From Nitzschia sp. DOCU1 (lineage: Eukaryota > Bacillariophyta > Bacillariophyceae > Bacillariales > Bacillariaceae), in the NCBI GenBank assembly GCA_951394045.1, contig OX595990.1, forward strand, positions 930,001-994,000: a DNA stretch of 64,000 nt, in the 5' to 3' direction. The notes beneath the pieces were generated by a model, which saw only the letters and a list, made by a program, of their open reading frames with translations, searched no databases and had not been told where the DNA came from. Shown in pieces: positions 52,155 through 64,000 of this stretch. The translations under genes and the position numbers were made by a program. Position 1 is the first letter of the stretch; each line of letters opens with the position of its first letter.

Positions 52155-53240
52155 ATGTCAACCTCTTTACCAGTCGAGAATACCAGGACGGCGTCGATGA
52201 AGCGAATGAGCTCGGGGCCACTGGCCGTTGTCAAGTTCTTAATCGAATCATTTTCTACCGTCCGGCAACGTGACCCTCCCAGCATGTCAAAGACTTGCCA
52301 CGTCCGTCTGATTACCATTGGAGTGTCGCATTATTGCGAGAAGGCGCGCTTTGTGCTGGATCTTGTCGAAGCCGACGAAAATAGTCCTTACTACTACACC
52401 GAAGATGCCCACCCTCCTGCTTTTCACGCATATGAAACACTCAAGGCGACAAATCATGAATCTTCCATCACTCCGATGGCTGTCTTTGAAGAGAACAACG
52501 AAAAGATGATCATCATTGATAGCTCAAAGATCCTGAAACACTTCATGCCAGAGTTGTATCCGAAAGAAATTCAATCGCAAGTGGAAGCCGTGGAAGCGGA
52601 TCTTGGGAAACGTCTGGGACCCACAGTGCGCTGTTTTATTTACTATCATCTCCTTTACAACATCAAGGATTATCATGATGTAACGGTGAAAGTTTGTGCT
52701 AATCCAAACAAGGTTGCAAAAATAGAAAGTATTCTTTTTGACAAGGTCCTCGAAAAGGGACTGGCCGACCGCATGAAGAAAGTTATTGGCGTCAACGCTG
52801 AAAGTTGCGCGGCAAGTGTTGACGCTCTGCGCCAAGTGTTTGCCGAATATTCGCAGCGACTCGAGGAATCTGGTGGTGAATACCTTCTAGATACCAAAGA
52901 AAGGTCGTACGGTTTTACGGCAGCAGACTTGACGTTTGCCGCTCTCGCCAGTCCCCTGCTACGACCACCTGAACTTGAAAGCTGGCAGGTTGACTCGGAA
53001 GAACAGCCTCCCGAAGTCAATGCCATGGCAAAAGAGTTACAAGCTACCAAGGCAGGACAGCATGCACTGAAAATTTATGCCAAACACCGTCTTCCAAGAG
53101 GAGAAACAAAGGTAACCATGAAATCTGCAGACCGGTCCAGGTCGATCCTGCCTTCGTGGCAAACATTGAGCTTGGCCGGTGTGACGGCATCTGCGATTGC
53201 GTTGGGAGTGTCGCTTTCTCGACGAAGCCTTTCGTCATGA
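52155..53240 (+). CDS. GST-like protein with C-terminal membrane tail
   Basis: 361 residues. After a 45-residue leader, a thioredoxin-fold GST N-terminal domain begins (VRLITIGVSHYCEKARFVLDL, with Ser/Tyr/Cys near residues 58-61), followed by ITPMAVFEENNEKMIIIDSSKILKHF, the usual glutathione-binding region pattern including DSS where family members have ES. An all-helical C-terminal domain follows. The last 30 residues include SLAGVTASAIALGVSLS, a probable tail anchor. Likely a membrane-associated glutathione transferase or a relative without activity; the substrate is unknown. Convergent with katG, 87 bases between stops. Confidence 0.75.
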   Translation: MSTSLPVENTRTASMKRMSSGPLAVVKFLIESFSTVRQRDPPSMSKTCHVRLITIGVSHYCEKARFVLDLVEADENSPYYYTEDAHPPAFHAYETLKATNHESSITPMAVFEENNEKMIIIDSSKILKHFMPELYPKEIQSQVEAVEADLGKRLGPTVRCFIYYHLLYNIKDYHDVTVKVCANPNKVAKIESILFDKVLEKGLADRMKKVIGVNAESCAASVDALRQVFAEYSQRLEESGGEYLLDTKERSYGFTAADLTFAALASPLLRPPELESWQVDSEEQPPEVNAMAKELQATKAGQHALKIYAKHRLPRGETKVTMKSADRSRSILPSWQTLSLAGVTASAIALGVSLSRRSLSS

Positions 53241-53327
53241 ACAATCGTCATTTGCATTAATTTTATACTCTAAAGAATGTTTAATGTACTATCCATCGAA
53301 ATTGCTCGTACAAATTGGCAGCTTGAT

Positions 53328-55635
<2,308 letters not shown>

Positions 55636-56122
55636 CTACTGCTAATGCTGATGGGGCGTGTCTGACTACAGTGAAGTAAAACGAGATTAGAGTGGCAACA
55701 GAGTGAAAACCACCATGGTGTCTGCGGTCTGCCACCACATCGCAGTGGGAACCTCACATATCCAACTTGAGCGCGTCACCAAAAGATTCGGTTTCGGCGA
55801 GAAGTCGAACGGATCAAATTTGGTCCGAAGGCAGGAAATCAGAACGCGTATGATACCAGGTATCATACACTTAATACAAAGTCTACTGTGGTCTACGCAG
55901 CAGCGGGGCCTGCTGTGAATGGCGCGCCGGGCCACGATAACACTGTAAAGTATACGTGCATCATGGCCTCGGCGGCATATGATGGGATGCGCGCAAGCCC
56001 GCAAAAATTCTTCGTTTTCTGCACGCAGCTTTTCCTTCGTCAACTTCACGTTGATGCCATTTTGAAGTGGCCGATAGGCCAACCGAAACTGAGCTTTGGA
56101 AGTGTTAAACATCACAATAACC
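55636..56122. promoter_or_regulatory. Divergent promoter interval, katG / HA-repeat protein
   Basis: About 490 bases between divergent starts. Contains a perfect 21-base palindrome at 55848-55868. Confidence 0.5.
55848..55868. promoter_or_regulatory. Perfect palindrome GTATGATACC-A-GGTATCATAC
   Basis: Ten-base arms with a one-base centre, in the divergent interval upstream of katG and the HA-repeat gene. Shape fits a dimeric transcription-factor site. It could also form a small hairpin. No known binding factor assigned. Confidence 0.5.
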
Positions 56123-59100
56123 ATGGAAACCCATCACCACGACCCCTTGCTAGCGCCCCTGCATCATCACACCCGAGCGCCGCCGCCCCCGCAAATTTAT
56201 ATTGGAATTCGAAAGGGCAAAACGATACGAAATGGATTGTTTCTCAGTTGGGATGATTGCCGCTCCGAAATTGATAACAATCCAAATGCGGAATATGCCG
56301 TCTTTTCTTCCGTGGAGGCTGCCACAATGTATCTGCAGTGTTCCAAGCCGATGGAAGCTCGGTTGGTGATTGATTCGGATCCTGTGAATCGACAGTTAGC
56401 AGTTGCACCTCTGCAGCCACCGCCCATTGGGCAACGATGACGACGCGGCTAGTTGGGAATTCACTCCCATGGACTTGCCCCCACGGAATCAAACCTTGGC
56501 GAACGAGCCGCTCTTTCCTGTTGATCCGCACAGTGGGCATGATCATCATGATCTTCACGCACCCCACCATCGCCGCCAGAACAATAATCAGCATCCTGCT
56601 GATCCGCATCGATTTAAGGACCCATCCGTGTTTGATGCTCTGAATCCTCAACATCCAATCATGGCTTCCAAAGTCTCGCCCTTTCCGTCAGATTTTGTTC
56701 CTGATGGTGTCCCTGCCCCTGTCCCTCCCGCTCCTTGTGTCATGGCGAGGCCCAACAAGCGGACTCGTGCAACTACCAGCCGTAATGCCAGCACTAATAG
56801 CAGCTCGGCGACGAATAAATGCAAAACTACGACCCGACGCCGACCCAAGGGACGATTACGAGAAGATTTGCGCGACTTGCCCTCTCCGCTATGGTGGGAA
56901 CTATACTTTTTACTGCATGATCTCAAAAAGCATTGTGGCACTGTGGATTTGGATCGGCATTACAATTTTTACGGGATCACTTGATCCCCAAGGCACCACA
57001 AGGTATACCCATGTCGTTGCTGGTACAATGGTCGAACCATCAACGAGATTGTTACATGACATTTCCGGAAAAGTCAAAATCGTACAATATTAAAGTACTG
57101 CGTCTGGATCATTTGGGATTTGATTGGAATGAGTCTTACAGCAACGATGTTGCTGGAGACCAAAGGGAAGACGAACTTGATGACGAATCAATGGACGAGG
57201 ATGCTCCTTCTGGCGAACTGGGGGGTATCGACGTTGAGCCAGTGGCCATTCGTCTCAATCCACCAGAACCAGTGGAGACGCCTCCCAGTGTCGCACGGGT
57301 CCCCAGAGCAGTTCATCCCATTCGAGACCATCCGCCACTCCTTACAGCAACCGTACGGCCCGTGGCCTTGGATCAAGAGGACGAAGATGCCAAAATTCCT
57401 GCCGCACCCGGCTGTCTTGATGAGAAGTGGAACGAAATGTTTCGTCAGCTCATGGACTTTCGAATGCAAAAGGGCCACATGGAAGTTCCACCAACGACGC
57501 CAGAAGGCAAGGCACTTTGCAAGTGGATGCAAGCCCAGCGGGTGGCATATAAACATTATCAAGATGGAACATATCGCAAGCCCTTGCGTAAAGGAGCCAT
57601 GAACGAATCGAAGATCGACCGGTTGAATCGATTGGGATTTGACTGGACGTTGATGCAAACAACGACGCAACAGGCACCTCAGGAACGATGGTATGCCATG
57701 TTGGAGCGTCTCAAAGAATACAGTGAGAGGCACAAGACATTTGAAGTGGAAGTCCCCGATGGTGACGACGACGATGAACAGATCAAGCAACTTCAGGTCT
57801 TGAAACGTTGGGTAGATACGCAAAGATATCAATACCGTGCCTTTCGGGATGGAGAACCTATGGCGCTCATTACGGAACGAAAGATCCAGAACTTGGAATC
57901 AATTGGATTCCGATTCAACTATGAACCGTTCCCGGTACGCTTGGAACAGTACAAGAAATTTCGGGAGGAAAACAAGAAGGGAAAGGTGCCGGAGGACCAT
58001 CCGCTACATGACTGGGTCAAATTGGTTCGCAGGCAAATGCGGCGGTTCGAGAAAGGGGATGGGAAATACAACAAACTCACACAGGAGCAATACGACCAGC
58101 TGGTTGAAGCCCAGGTCATTCCCAGGAGAGTGTTCAAGGAGCCGGAGGATCCAGCGATTGTTTGGCAACGGAATATGGAACAGCTTCGGCGGTACAAGCA
58201 GGAACATGGTGATTGCATGATCAAAATGACCAACCCAACGACTGAGTTTCAAAAGTGGATATTGAGCATTCGTTCGTGGTACAATCAGTTGGAAAGTGGA
58301 AAGGATTCTCCCACGGCGCTGAGGGAGTTGACTCCGATGCGAATGAAGGCACTCGTCGACATCGGATTCGCCTTTTGGCAAAGGCCCAAATATTCGTGCT
58401 TTGAGAAACGATTGCAGGAATTGAAAGAATACAAAGAGAAACATGGAACCACCAATGTCCCATGTGGTCAGAGGGATGGTCTTGGGAACTTTGTCTCAAA
58501 CTGCCGAAATGAATATCGAAAGCTGATAGAAGGGGAGAAAAGTAAACTCGACGAGAAGAAGGTTGAAGCGTTGAAAGAACTCGGTTTTAAGTTCCAGGTC
58601 GGACCGCGTCGACAGAGAAAGTACAAGCCTTTTCCCTGGGAAGGTACGTCCAAAACTGTTGCGCACCTTGCGTTGAATCTCTGCATCGGTGTGGTCTTAC
58701 GCATTGTCTTCTACTGATAATGAAGTGCGTATTCAACAACTAGCTGCCTACAAGAAGGAAGTGGGTCACACTGTGGTCCCGCAGCACTACACAGGATTCA
58801 ATAATCTTGGAAAGTGGGTACAGACCCAGCGGAAGGTACGTTGTTGATGGGATTTGATGCTTCTCGTAGCTACGTGATTTTCGACCTCAACTCATGCACC
58901 CCAAAGTACTACAATAAGATGAAGAAAGGAATCTCAACGCCTTTGACGGAGGAGCGTGTTTTGCAACTTGCCGATATCGGATTTGTTTGGGATGCCATCT
59001 ACAAGCTTTTTCGCAAGAAGGGGGCGCGCCGTCGCCCGCTTGCCGCAAGCCGTCCGCAATTTCAGCCGCCACAGGAACTCCCAGCCCGGCTCAAAGATGA

Positions 59101-59161
59101 CGGTTTTTCGTCGTCCGGCGAAGACGACTTGCCACACGATCCAGAACGATTTTGGTACTAA
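56123..59161 (+). CDS. Hybrid-binding-domain plus helicase-associated (HA) repeat protein, multi-exon
   Basis: Start at accATGG (METHHH). Residues about 30-80 match the RNase H1/viroplasmin hybrid-binding domain (IGIRKGKTIRNGLFLSWDDC ... VFSSVEAATMYL). A Pro/His/Arg-rich linker follows, then at least five helicase-associated (HA, PF03457-type) repeats of the form W..L..YK..HG...V...LG.WV..QR. Firm introns: 58644-58725 (82 bases) and 58836-58906 (71 bases), both GTACGT donors restoring HA repeats; the stop is at 59161. Upstream, two frame changes remain unresolved: near 56400-56450 and near 56930-56985. A 50-base GT-AG intron (56942-56991) would fix the second with correct HA spacing; the first needs a short intron or a 1-base shift. 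Probably a nucleic-acid-binding protein; exact role unknown. Confidence 0.68.
58644..58725 (+). other. Intron of HA-repeat gene
   Basis: 82 bases, donor GTACGT, acceptor tgaAG. The split Val codon leads to RIQQLAAYKKEVGHTVVP, a standard HA repeat. Confidence 0.85.
58836..58906 (+). other. Intron of HA-repeat gene
   Basis: 71 bases, donor GTACGT, acceptor ccaaAG, phase 0. Joins WVQTQRK to YYNKMKKG, the end of an HA repeat. Confidence 0.85.
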
Positions 59162-59219
59162 GTTTTGATGAGAAAATTTTGACTTAGACTAGCGTTTTAT
59201 GATGGCTAAAAGCAACGCG

Positions 59220-59822
59220 CTAGGCAGCTCGTGGCGACCAGCATCTCAGTAGGGTGTTGAAATCATTTCGTCCCAAGGCAGCAGCCTCTCGCTTTGCGTT
59301 TCTGGACATGCTCCTTGAAATACTGCTAATCGCCTCTGGATTCGGACGCCCCGCCATGCGGTGCAAGTTTTGCCGCATCATGACCATCCGGGTGAGCATG
59401 ACACGATTTCTCCTCCGCCGTTCAAAGGTATCTCGACTGAGATAATATTCAAATCCCCTGATGCAGATTTGATCTGAGTCTATTGCGGTCAACTTCTCTT
59501 TGGAAGCAAAGACGGCGTGCATTGTGTCGTAGATGTCCAGTTTGAAGTTATCGTAGTCCTCGCGCTGATACCAGAAGACTGCTTTGCGGTTTTGTTTTGA
59601 AATAGAATGGCTTTCAGGGATAATATCGACAATGTCAGAAAATCTAACCACTTTCCGTGCTCTTTGTTGCTTTGGTGCAAGATCGTCTTGGCCCGGCGAA
59701 TCGTCACTGGCACCAAGCGGGCGTGGAAGAAGGTGCTGTGAGTCCTCCTTGTAGCTGCCTTCGTAACTTCTGTGCTCGAAACCAGCTTTGTGGTCCTCGT
59801 GTTGCATAAATATGTTCAACAT
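59220..59822 (-). CDS. Conserved diatom-type unknown protein
   Basis: 200 residues from the ATG at 59822 (MLNIFMQHED); the frame is open to 60041 but that part looks like 5' UTR. The middle and C-terminal part reads RKVVRFSDIVDIIPESHS, AVFWYQREDYDNFK, ICIRGFEYYLSRDTFERRRR and MLTRMVMMRQNLH, a pattern (VRF..V..IP, WY...D, RG.E) I recognise only from uncharacterised diatom proteins. Basic, helical, with no signal peptide. Function unknown. Convergent with the HA-repeat gene, 58 bases between stops. Confidence 0.7.
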   Translation of the reverse strand: MLNIFMQHEDHKAGFEHRSYEGSYKEDSQHLLPRPLGASDDSPGQDDLAPKQQRARKVVRFSDIVDIIPESHSISKQNRKAVFWYQREDYDNFKLDIYDTMHAVFASKEKLTAIDSDQICIRGFEYYLSRDTFERRRRNRVMLTRMVMMRQNLHRMAGRPNPEAISSISRSMSRNAKREAAALGRNDFNTLLRCWSPRAA

Positions 59823-60216
59823 GTTTTCTTTGAGCAAAAGTTTCCTTTGACTTTGGATAGGGTGGCTGTATAAAAAATGTGACCATGGTACCGCCGCCGC
59901 TGAAAAGAGAGGGTGAGATTTTGCACGAACGCAGTGTCGGGTAGAAGTGTGAGTGATGGTGCCATTTGGGCGAATGTTTCGTGTGCCTGCTTGGTGATAA
60001 GTGGAAGAATAGCAAGAGAGTGTCACAGCGACAAAAAACATTTAATCTCAGTCTTGTGGGCTTATTTCATAATCTCAAATTTGTTGTTGCAAAATTTTAG
60101 AGATCACGTTGAGATCAAGAGCCGTAGCGCTATCCAACTCAAGCTAGATAGCAGAAGAGAAACATTTGCATGACTATCCAATCCCGCCGTTAAGCTCATG
60201 ATCAAAAGGTGCAAAC
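59823..60216. other. Intergenic between unknown protein and glycosyltransferase
   Basis: About 390 bases; partly an open extension of the downstream gene's frame without recognisable sequence. Nothing else seen. Confidence 0.5.
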
Positions 60217-61833
60217 TCAAGAATTCAGTTGCTGCCGATGCAATGCGACTCGAACGACTGAAGATAACGTATTCAAGTCATGGGTTTGGTGCATTGTAGA
60301 GATGGGGAACCAGTGAACCCTCAGATACGATAGATGGTTGAAAAGATCCCAATCCAATCTGGCTGGAAATTTCGTTCCTATGTTTGTCCTTGGTCGTCCT
60401 CCCGTCTCATTGTAATAAAGAATCGCTGTTGCCTCCTTGGGCAAAAAGGTGGCAGTGACGGCCCCTCCCCCGCAGCCGGAGATGAATACGCTGGTTTGAG
60501 ACGCCAACTGGAGTTGCTCTTGCAAGGACATGTCCTTTAATACCACAGTCGTTACAATGACATTCAAGTCATGGAGTGTTTCCTGCAGATGAATCCGTTG
60601 CTCATTAAAATCCAAACCGGCCGACGACTGTACCGAAAGGACAATGCGATAGGGCGTCTGGATCAATGCACTCGAATCTGTAGGAATTCCCAACTGTTCC
60701 ATGCAAAAGATTCGAAACTTCCAAAACAATTTTCCGCGTCCATGATTGTGGGTCGTTTCATAATCTTCTGGATACCAGCCGTGCAGTTTTTGGGTCCCAT
60801 GATCAGTCAATGCACCCATGCCCGCGACTCCATTCTTGGCACAGACCAAGTCTGTTTTCGGAGGAGTACTAGTGCGGAGTTGAACGTCACGCTGGGTCGT
60901 GGGTTGCGTATGGTTGTTGACGAGTCCCCAAAACTTGTGTAGCATATATTGACAATCGTCCATTTTGGCATCGCAGGATGCCAACGTTTTATCATCATCC
61001 TCATTTTCATTGGCAACGCCAAGACTCTGTCGGATCGCTAGCACTTGGTACTCGTCCGTGGATAACAAAAAGATTTGCATCAATGTAAACATTGGCAAAA
61101 CGTCATCCCACACCAAACTGCCTGGATTCCATCCTGCCATGGAAGAAAAAGGAATCACGACGACGTTCGGGGGCAAGGCATAGAAATCGGTAGGAGGTTG
61201 TGACAGGATTTGTGGAAACCACTGTAGTTTGGTGATATTCGCAGCATCGCGATGGATACCACCCAACGAGACTCTACTAGAATTCCACAAGTAACTCTCC
61301 GAGCGATCCATGAGTGGCGTCCAAGATTCCAAAGATCGCATGTCCCGATCGTCTTTTCGTTCATAGACTTGATACTGGTGGCTCGTTAGATTGAAACACA
61401 AGAATGTAAAATGGCATGATCGATATTGCCAGTTTGTGGCTTGATAATTTTCTCCCACACAATTCAAAAGTGTGTACGGCTTGGTGTAGGTGGAAATGGC
61501 CGACACGTTGCGATAATAGACGGGATATCCACCAAACGTACCATCTGGAGGGCCGTTGGGCAGTCGTCGTGGTGGAATCGCAGCAGTGCTAGTGCTAGTA
61601 GCATCATCGCCACTCTTGTAATAAAATAAACTCGCCCTGACTAGCAACAACTCCACCACTAAAAACGCCAGGCCACATAGCACAAACCCTCGCCGTAACC
61701 TTGTTCGTTTCGAGTGGCTGCCAGGATGATGATGTGAAGGAAGAATGTGGCGGAGTGGCAAAGGAGACGACGATGACACCACTGGAGATCGACGAGCACG
61801 CGAATGGACCGCGGAGGTCGACGTACTGCTCAT
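60217..61833 (-). CDS. Type II membrane protein, GT61 (DUF563)-like glycosyltransferase
   Basis: 538 residues. Short basic cytosolic tail, membrane anchor at about 49-70 (FVLCGLAFLVVELLLVRASLF), then a lumenal region with several N-glycosylation sequons (NVS, NLT, NSS, NIT, NHT, NET). Near the C-terminus, LQEQLQLASQTSVFISGCGGGAVTATFLPKEA (about residues 445-477) matches the GT61 pattern that usually reads VHGAGLTN. Here His and Ala are replaced (SGCGGGAVT), so identity and activity are less certain. Expected place is the Golgi, decorating glycoproteins or polysaccharides. The alternative is another GT-B fold family. Confidence 0.6.
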   Translation of the reverse strand: MSSTSTSAVHSRARRSPVVSSSSPLPLRHILPSHHHPGSHSKRTRLRRGFVLCGLAFLVVELLLVRASLFYYKSGDDATSTSTAAIPPRRLPNGPPDGTFGGYPVYYRNVSAISTYTKPYTLLNCVGENYQATNWQYRSCHFTFLCFNLTSHQYQVYERKDDRDMRSLESWTPLMDRSESYLWNSSRVSLGGIHRDAANITKLQWFPQILSQPPTDFYALPPNVVVIPFSSMAGWNPGSLVWDDVLPMFTLMQIFLLSTDEYQVLAIRQSLGVANENEDDDKTLASCDAKMDDCQYMLHKFWGLVNNHTQPTTQRDVQLRTSTPPKTDLVCAKNGVAGMGALTDHGTQKLHGWYPEDYETTHNHGRGKLFWKFRIFCMEQLGIPTDSSALIQTPYRIVLSVQSSAGLDFNEQRIHLQETLHDLNVIVTTVVLKDMSLQEQLQLASQTSVFISGCGGGAVTATFLPKEATAILYYNETGGRPRTNIGTKFPARLDWDLFNHLSYLRVHWFPISTMHQTHDLNTLSSVVRVALHRQQLNS

Positions 61834-62298
61834 TCTATTACAGCTCAGTTGTGTCAGTAGAGTCGGTCATTCTCGTCCCGTTTTGTCGTATGGGCGTCAT
61901 GGTCGAAATGGCGGCTGATGGAGAGACACATCCCGGATTTTGAGTTGAGAAAGTTTGGGGGAGATTTCGAATCGACTAGTTTGACTTACGCAAGTATTGC
62001 CGACGCCGAATAACAGACTACCACGAATGCTTCCTCCACTACAAAAAACTACCACTCAAAAGTCGAGGACATTTTCATGGTGACGGAAGGTTTCGTGAAA
62101 TGAGAACGGGTTGGTGTCATTCTTCTTTTTCTTCGATACTGGATTATGAAACGAATGCTGAAAATGCGAACGATTCTTCGACATGCACACAAAACCAAAG
62201 CGATGCCTGCCACTTTTATTTTCGCAACAAAAAGGGACAAAGAAGATAAAACCGTCAACGAAACTTAAATTGCGCCGTGTAGCAAGGAAGGACGAGGA
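61834..62298. promoter_or_regulatory. Divergent interval, glycosyltransferase / LNR-repeat gene
   Basis: About 465 bases with no supported gene. The LNR gene's frame has a stop at 62266-62268, upstream of the chosen ATG. Confidence 0.45.
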
Positions 62299-64000
62299 AT
62301 GGGCCAACGAGCACGAAAGAAATTTTCTAGAAAATCTGGAAGGGAAGATGATACTGCGGGATCTTCCCAACTGCCCTCCCCACACCGAGACGAACAACAA
62401 GAGATTAGCGGGGAGGATGATAACAATGTGGACGTGGAAAGACAATTGGCGGATGAGGACGCTATGACGACTTCGGGGGTAGACGAGGAACAATCGACAG
62501 TCCAGCTGCAAGTCGATGGCTATGTTGTGGGCGAATCAGCAAGAGAAGAAACAACAACGTCCCCACAATCCATAGAAGCAACTGTGCTCATGAATGAAAC
62601 CCAGGTCGATGCTCGGGCTTGGCAGATTATTCGTTGGTTCCTTGTTCTTGCAGTGGTTGCACTGACATTGGGAATTACGTTGCCACTGAAGCTTCAAGAC
62701 GATGATAATGAAGATGGCGGACTGGAAACTCAATCTCCAACCGCCGTGGCGCTTGACTTCTTTGACAAGTATCCCAACTGTACCGTGACCGATCCTTCTC
62801 GGATTGAAAATGGAGAATGTGATGGTGGGACATACATGACAGAAGAGTGCGCCTATGACGGTGGTGACTGTCTCATGTTCATGGAGACTTACCCCGATTG
62901 TACTGTAGAAGATCCATCACGGATTGGGGATGGAGAATGTGATGGTGGGCTATATATGATGAAGAGATGCGGCTATGATGGTGGCGACTGTCTCGTGTTC
63001 ATGGAGACGTATCCAGACTGTGATGTGAGCCGTCCATCTTTTATTGGCGACGGAGAATGTGATGGGGGTTTATTTATGACAGAGAGATGTGGCTACGACG
63101 GTGGCGACTGTCTAGAATTCATATCGACCTATCCAAACTGTAAAGTGACGGATCCGATTCGGATTGCGAATGGAATATGTGAAGGTGGACTATATATTTC
63201 AGAGGAATGTGACTTTGACGGGGGTGACTGCCTTGCGTTCCTGGATACGTATCCTAACTGTACTGCTGCCAATCCATCTTGGATTGGCAATGAAATATGC
63301 GATGGTGGGCTGTATATGACGAAGGAGTGCGGCTTTGACGGCGGCGACTGTCTCGTGTTCATGGAGACGTATCCCAACTGTAATGTGGACTATCCATCTT
63401 GGATTGGAAATGGAATATGTGATGGTTGGATATATATGAGGGAGGAGTGCGGCTATGATGGTGGCGACTGTCTCGTGTTCATGGAGACGTATCCCGACTG
63501 TAATGTGACCTTTCCATCTGCGATTGGAGATGGAGAATGTAATGGATGGGAATACATGACGGAAGAATGTGGCTTTGACAGCGGTGACTGTCTCGTGTTC
63601 ATGGAAACATATCCTGGCTGTAATGTGACCCAGCCATTTCGGATCGGGGATGGATATTGTGATGATGGGCCATTTATGATGGAAGAGTGTGGCTTTGATG
63701 GCGGTGACTGTCTGTTGTTTGAGATCTCTCCCAACTGTACTGTGACCGATCCATCTCGCATTGGAGATGGATATTGTGATGGAGGGCTCTACATGACGGA
63801 GGAGTGTGGCTATGACGGCGGCGACTGTCTTCTTCTCCTACAGTATCCCGACTGTACGAATGTGGCCTTTCCATCTTTTATTGGGGATGGATATTGTCAT
63901 GGATGGCCATACATGGCGGAAGAGTGTGGCTTTGATGGTGGCGACTGTCTCGTGTTCATGGAGACGTATCCTGGCTGTAATGTGACCGAGCCATATTTGA
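62299..64000 (+). CDS. Single-pass membrane protein with LNR (Lin-12/Notch)-like repeats, 3' end outside window
   Basis: Open from ATG at 62299 (MGQRARKKFS, first ATG after an in-frame stop at 62266) to the window end without a stop. Residues 1-105 are polar and acidic. A membrane helix follows (about 107-130: WQIIRWFLVLAVVALTLGITL). Then ten complete 39-41-residue modules of the type YP(N/D)C.V..PS.IGDG.CDGG.YM.EECGYDGGDC and the start of an eleventh. Each module has four Cys and Asp residues in DGGDC that bind Ca2+ in known LNR repeats; classical LNRs have six Cys. Probably a cell-surface or endomembrane type II protein. Function unknown. The modules are near-identical, indicating recent tandem expansion. 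Confidence 0.85.
   Translation, partial: MGQRARKKFSRKSGREDDTAGSSQLPSPHRDEQQEISGEDDNNVDVERQLADEDAMTTSGVDEEQSTVQLQVDGYVVGESAREETTTSPQSIEATVLMNETQVDARAWQIIRWFLVLAVVALTLGITLPLKLQDDDNEDGGLETQSPTAVALDFFDKYPNCTVTDPSRIENGECDGGTYMTEECAYDGGDCLMFMETYPDCTVEDPSRIGDGECDGGLYMMKRCGYDGGDCLVFMETYPDCDVSRPSFIGDGECDGGLFMTERCGYDGGDCLEFISTYPNCKVTDPIRIANGICEGGLYISEECDFDGGDCLAFLDTYPNCTAANPSWIGNEICDGGLYMTKECGFDGGDCLVFMETYPNCNVDYPSWIGNGICDGWIYMREECGYDGGDCLVFMETYPDCNVTFPSAIGDGECNGWEYMTEECGFDSGDCLVFMETYPGCNVTQPFRIGDGYCDDGPFMMEECGFDGGDCLLFEISPNCTVTDPSRIGDGYCDGGLYMTEECGYDGGDCLLLLQYPDCTNVAFPSFIGDGYCHGWPYMAEECGFDGGDCLVFMETYPGCNVTEPYL
62758..63962 (+). repeat. Array of ten LNR-like modules (about 120-base period)
   Basis: DNA-level tandem repeat with a period of 117-120 bases. 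Modules start near 62766, 62886, 63006, 63126, 63246, 63366, 63486, 63606, 63726 and 63843. One later module is 117 bases rather than 120. Confidence 0.88.

Noticed and set aside
63129..63874. Minus-strand frames with SPPSKPHS-type repeats
   Set aside because: Antisense of the LNR array.
62758..63962. Regular 120-base repeats considered as CRISPR or satellite
   Set aside because: The repeat is continuous coding sequence for LNR modules with no spacer structure, in a eukaryotic gene.

Overview
The window reads as nuclear DNA of a diatom, most likely a pennate one with a repeat-rich genome. The reasons are compact genes with short GT-AG introns (71-85 bases), a eukaryotic gene set (kinesin, MER3-type meiotic helicase, VPS15), a KatG catalase-peroxidase carrying an intron, helicase-associated (HA) repeat proteins, Notch/LNR-type repeat proteins, and Ty1/copia and Ty3/gypsy elements of the kind common in diatoms. 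Species is inference only.

Layout. 1-18.1 kb is gene-dense: the 3' end of a Na+/Ca2+ exchanger, a homocysteine S-methyltransferase, a kinesin, two tandem DUF1349 proteins, a MER3/HFM1-like helicase, and VPS15 convergent with the helicase. 18.4-47.5 kb is an accessory block: three tandem copies of a roughly 3 kb unit, each carrying one member of a small diatom gene family. Copies 2 and 3 are intact. Copy 1 has been split by layered insertions: a 432-base TA-flanked inverted-repeat element, then a gypsy element at its edge, then a second gypsy element inside the integrase of the first. An 888-base inverted-repeat element sits further upstream in copy 1. A copia element with two LTRs that look identical separates copies 1 and 2. 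47.5-62 kb returns to host genes: agmatine deiminase (frameshifted), aldo/keto reductase, a dihydrodipicolinate-synthase-family lyase, a GST-like tail-anchored protein, katG, an HA-repeat protein with an RNase H1-type hybrid-binding domain, a diatom-type unknown, and a GT61-like glycosyltransferase. The window ends inside a single-pass membrane protein with at least ten LNR-like modules.

How things fit together. The host genes are unrelated housekeeping or metabolic genes and show no operon-like logic. The strongest story is the accessory block. The paralogous copies provide empty sites inside the same window, so target duplications, order of insertion and element boundaries can be read directly. 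The copia element and both gypsy copies share a layout in which a single in-frame TGA separates gag-type and pol-type coding sequence. Exon joins given here were worked out by hand from reading frames and splice-site consensus and have not been tested against transcripts.
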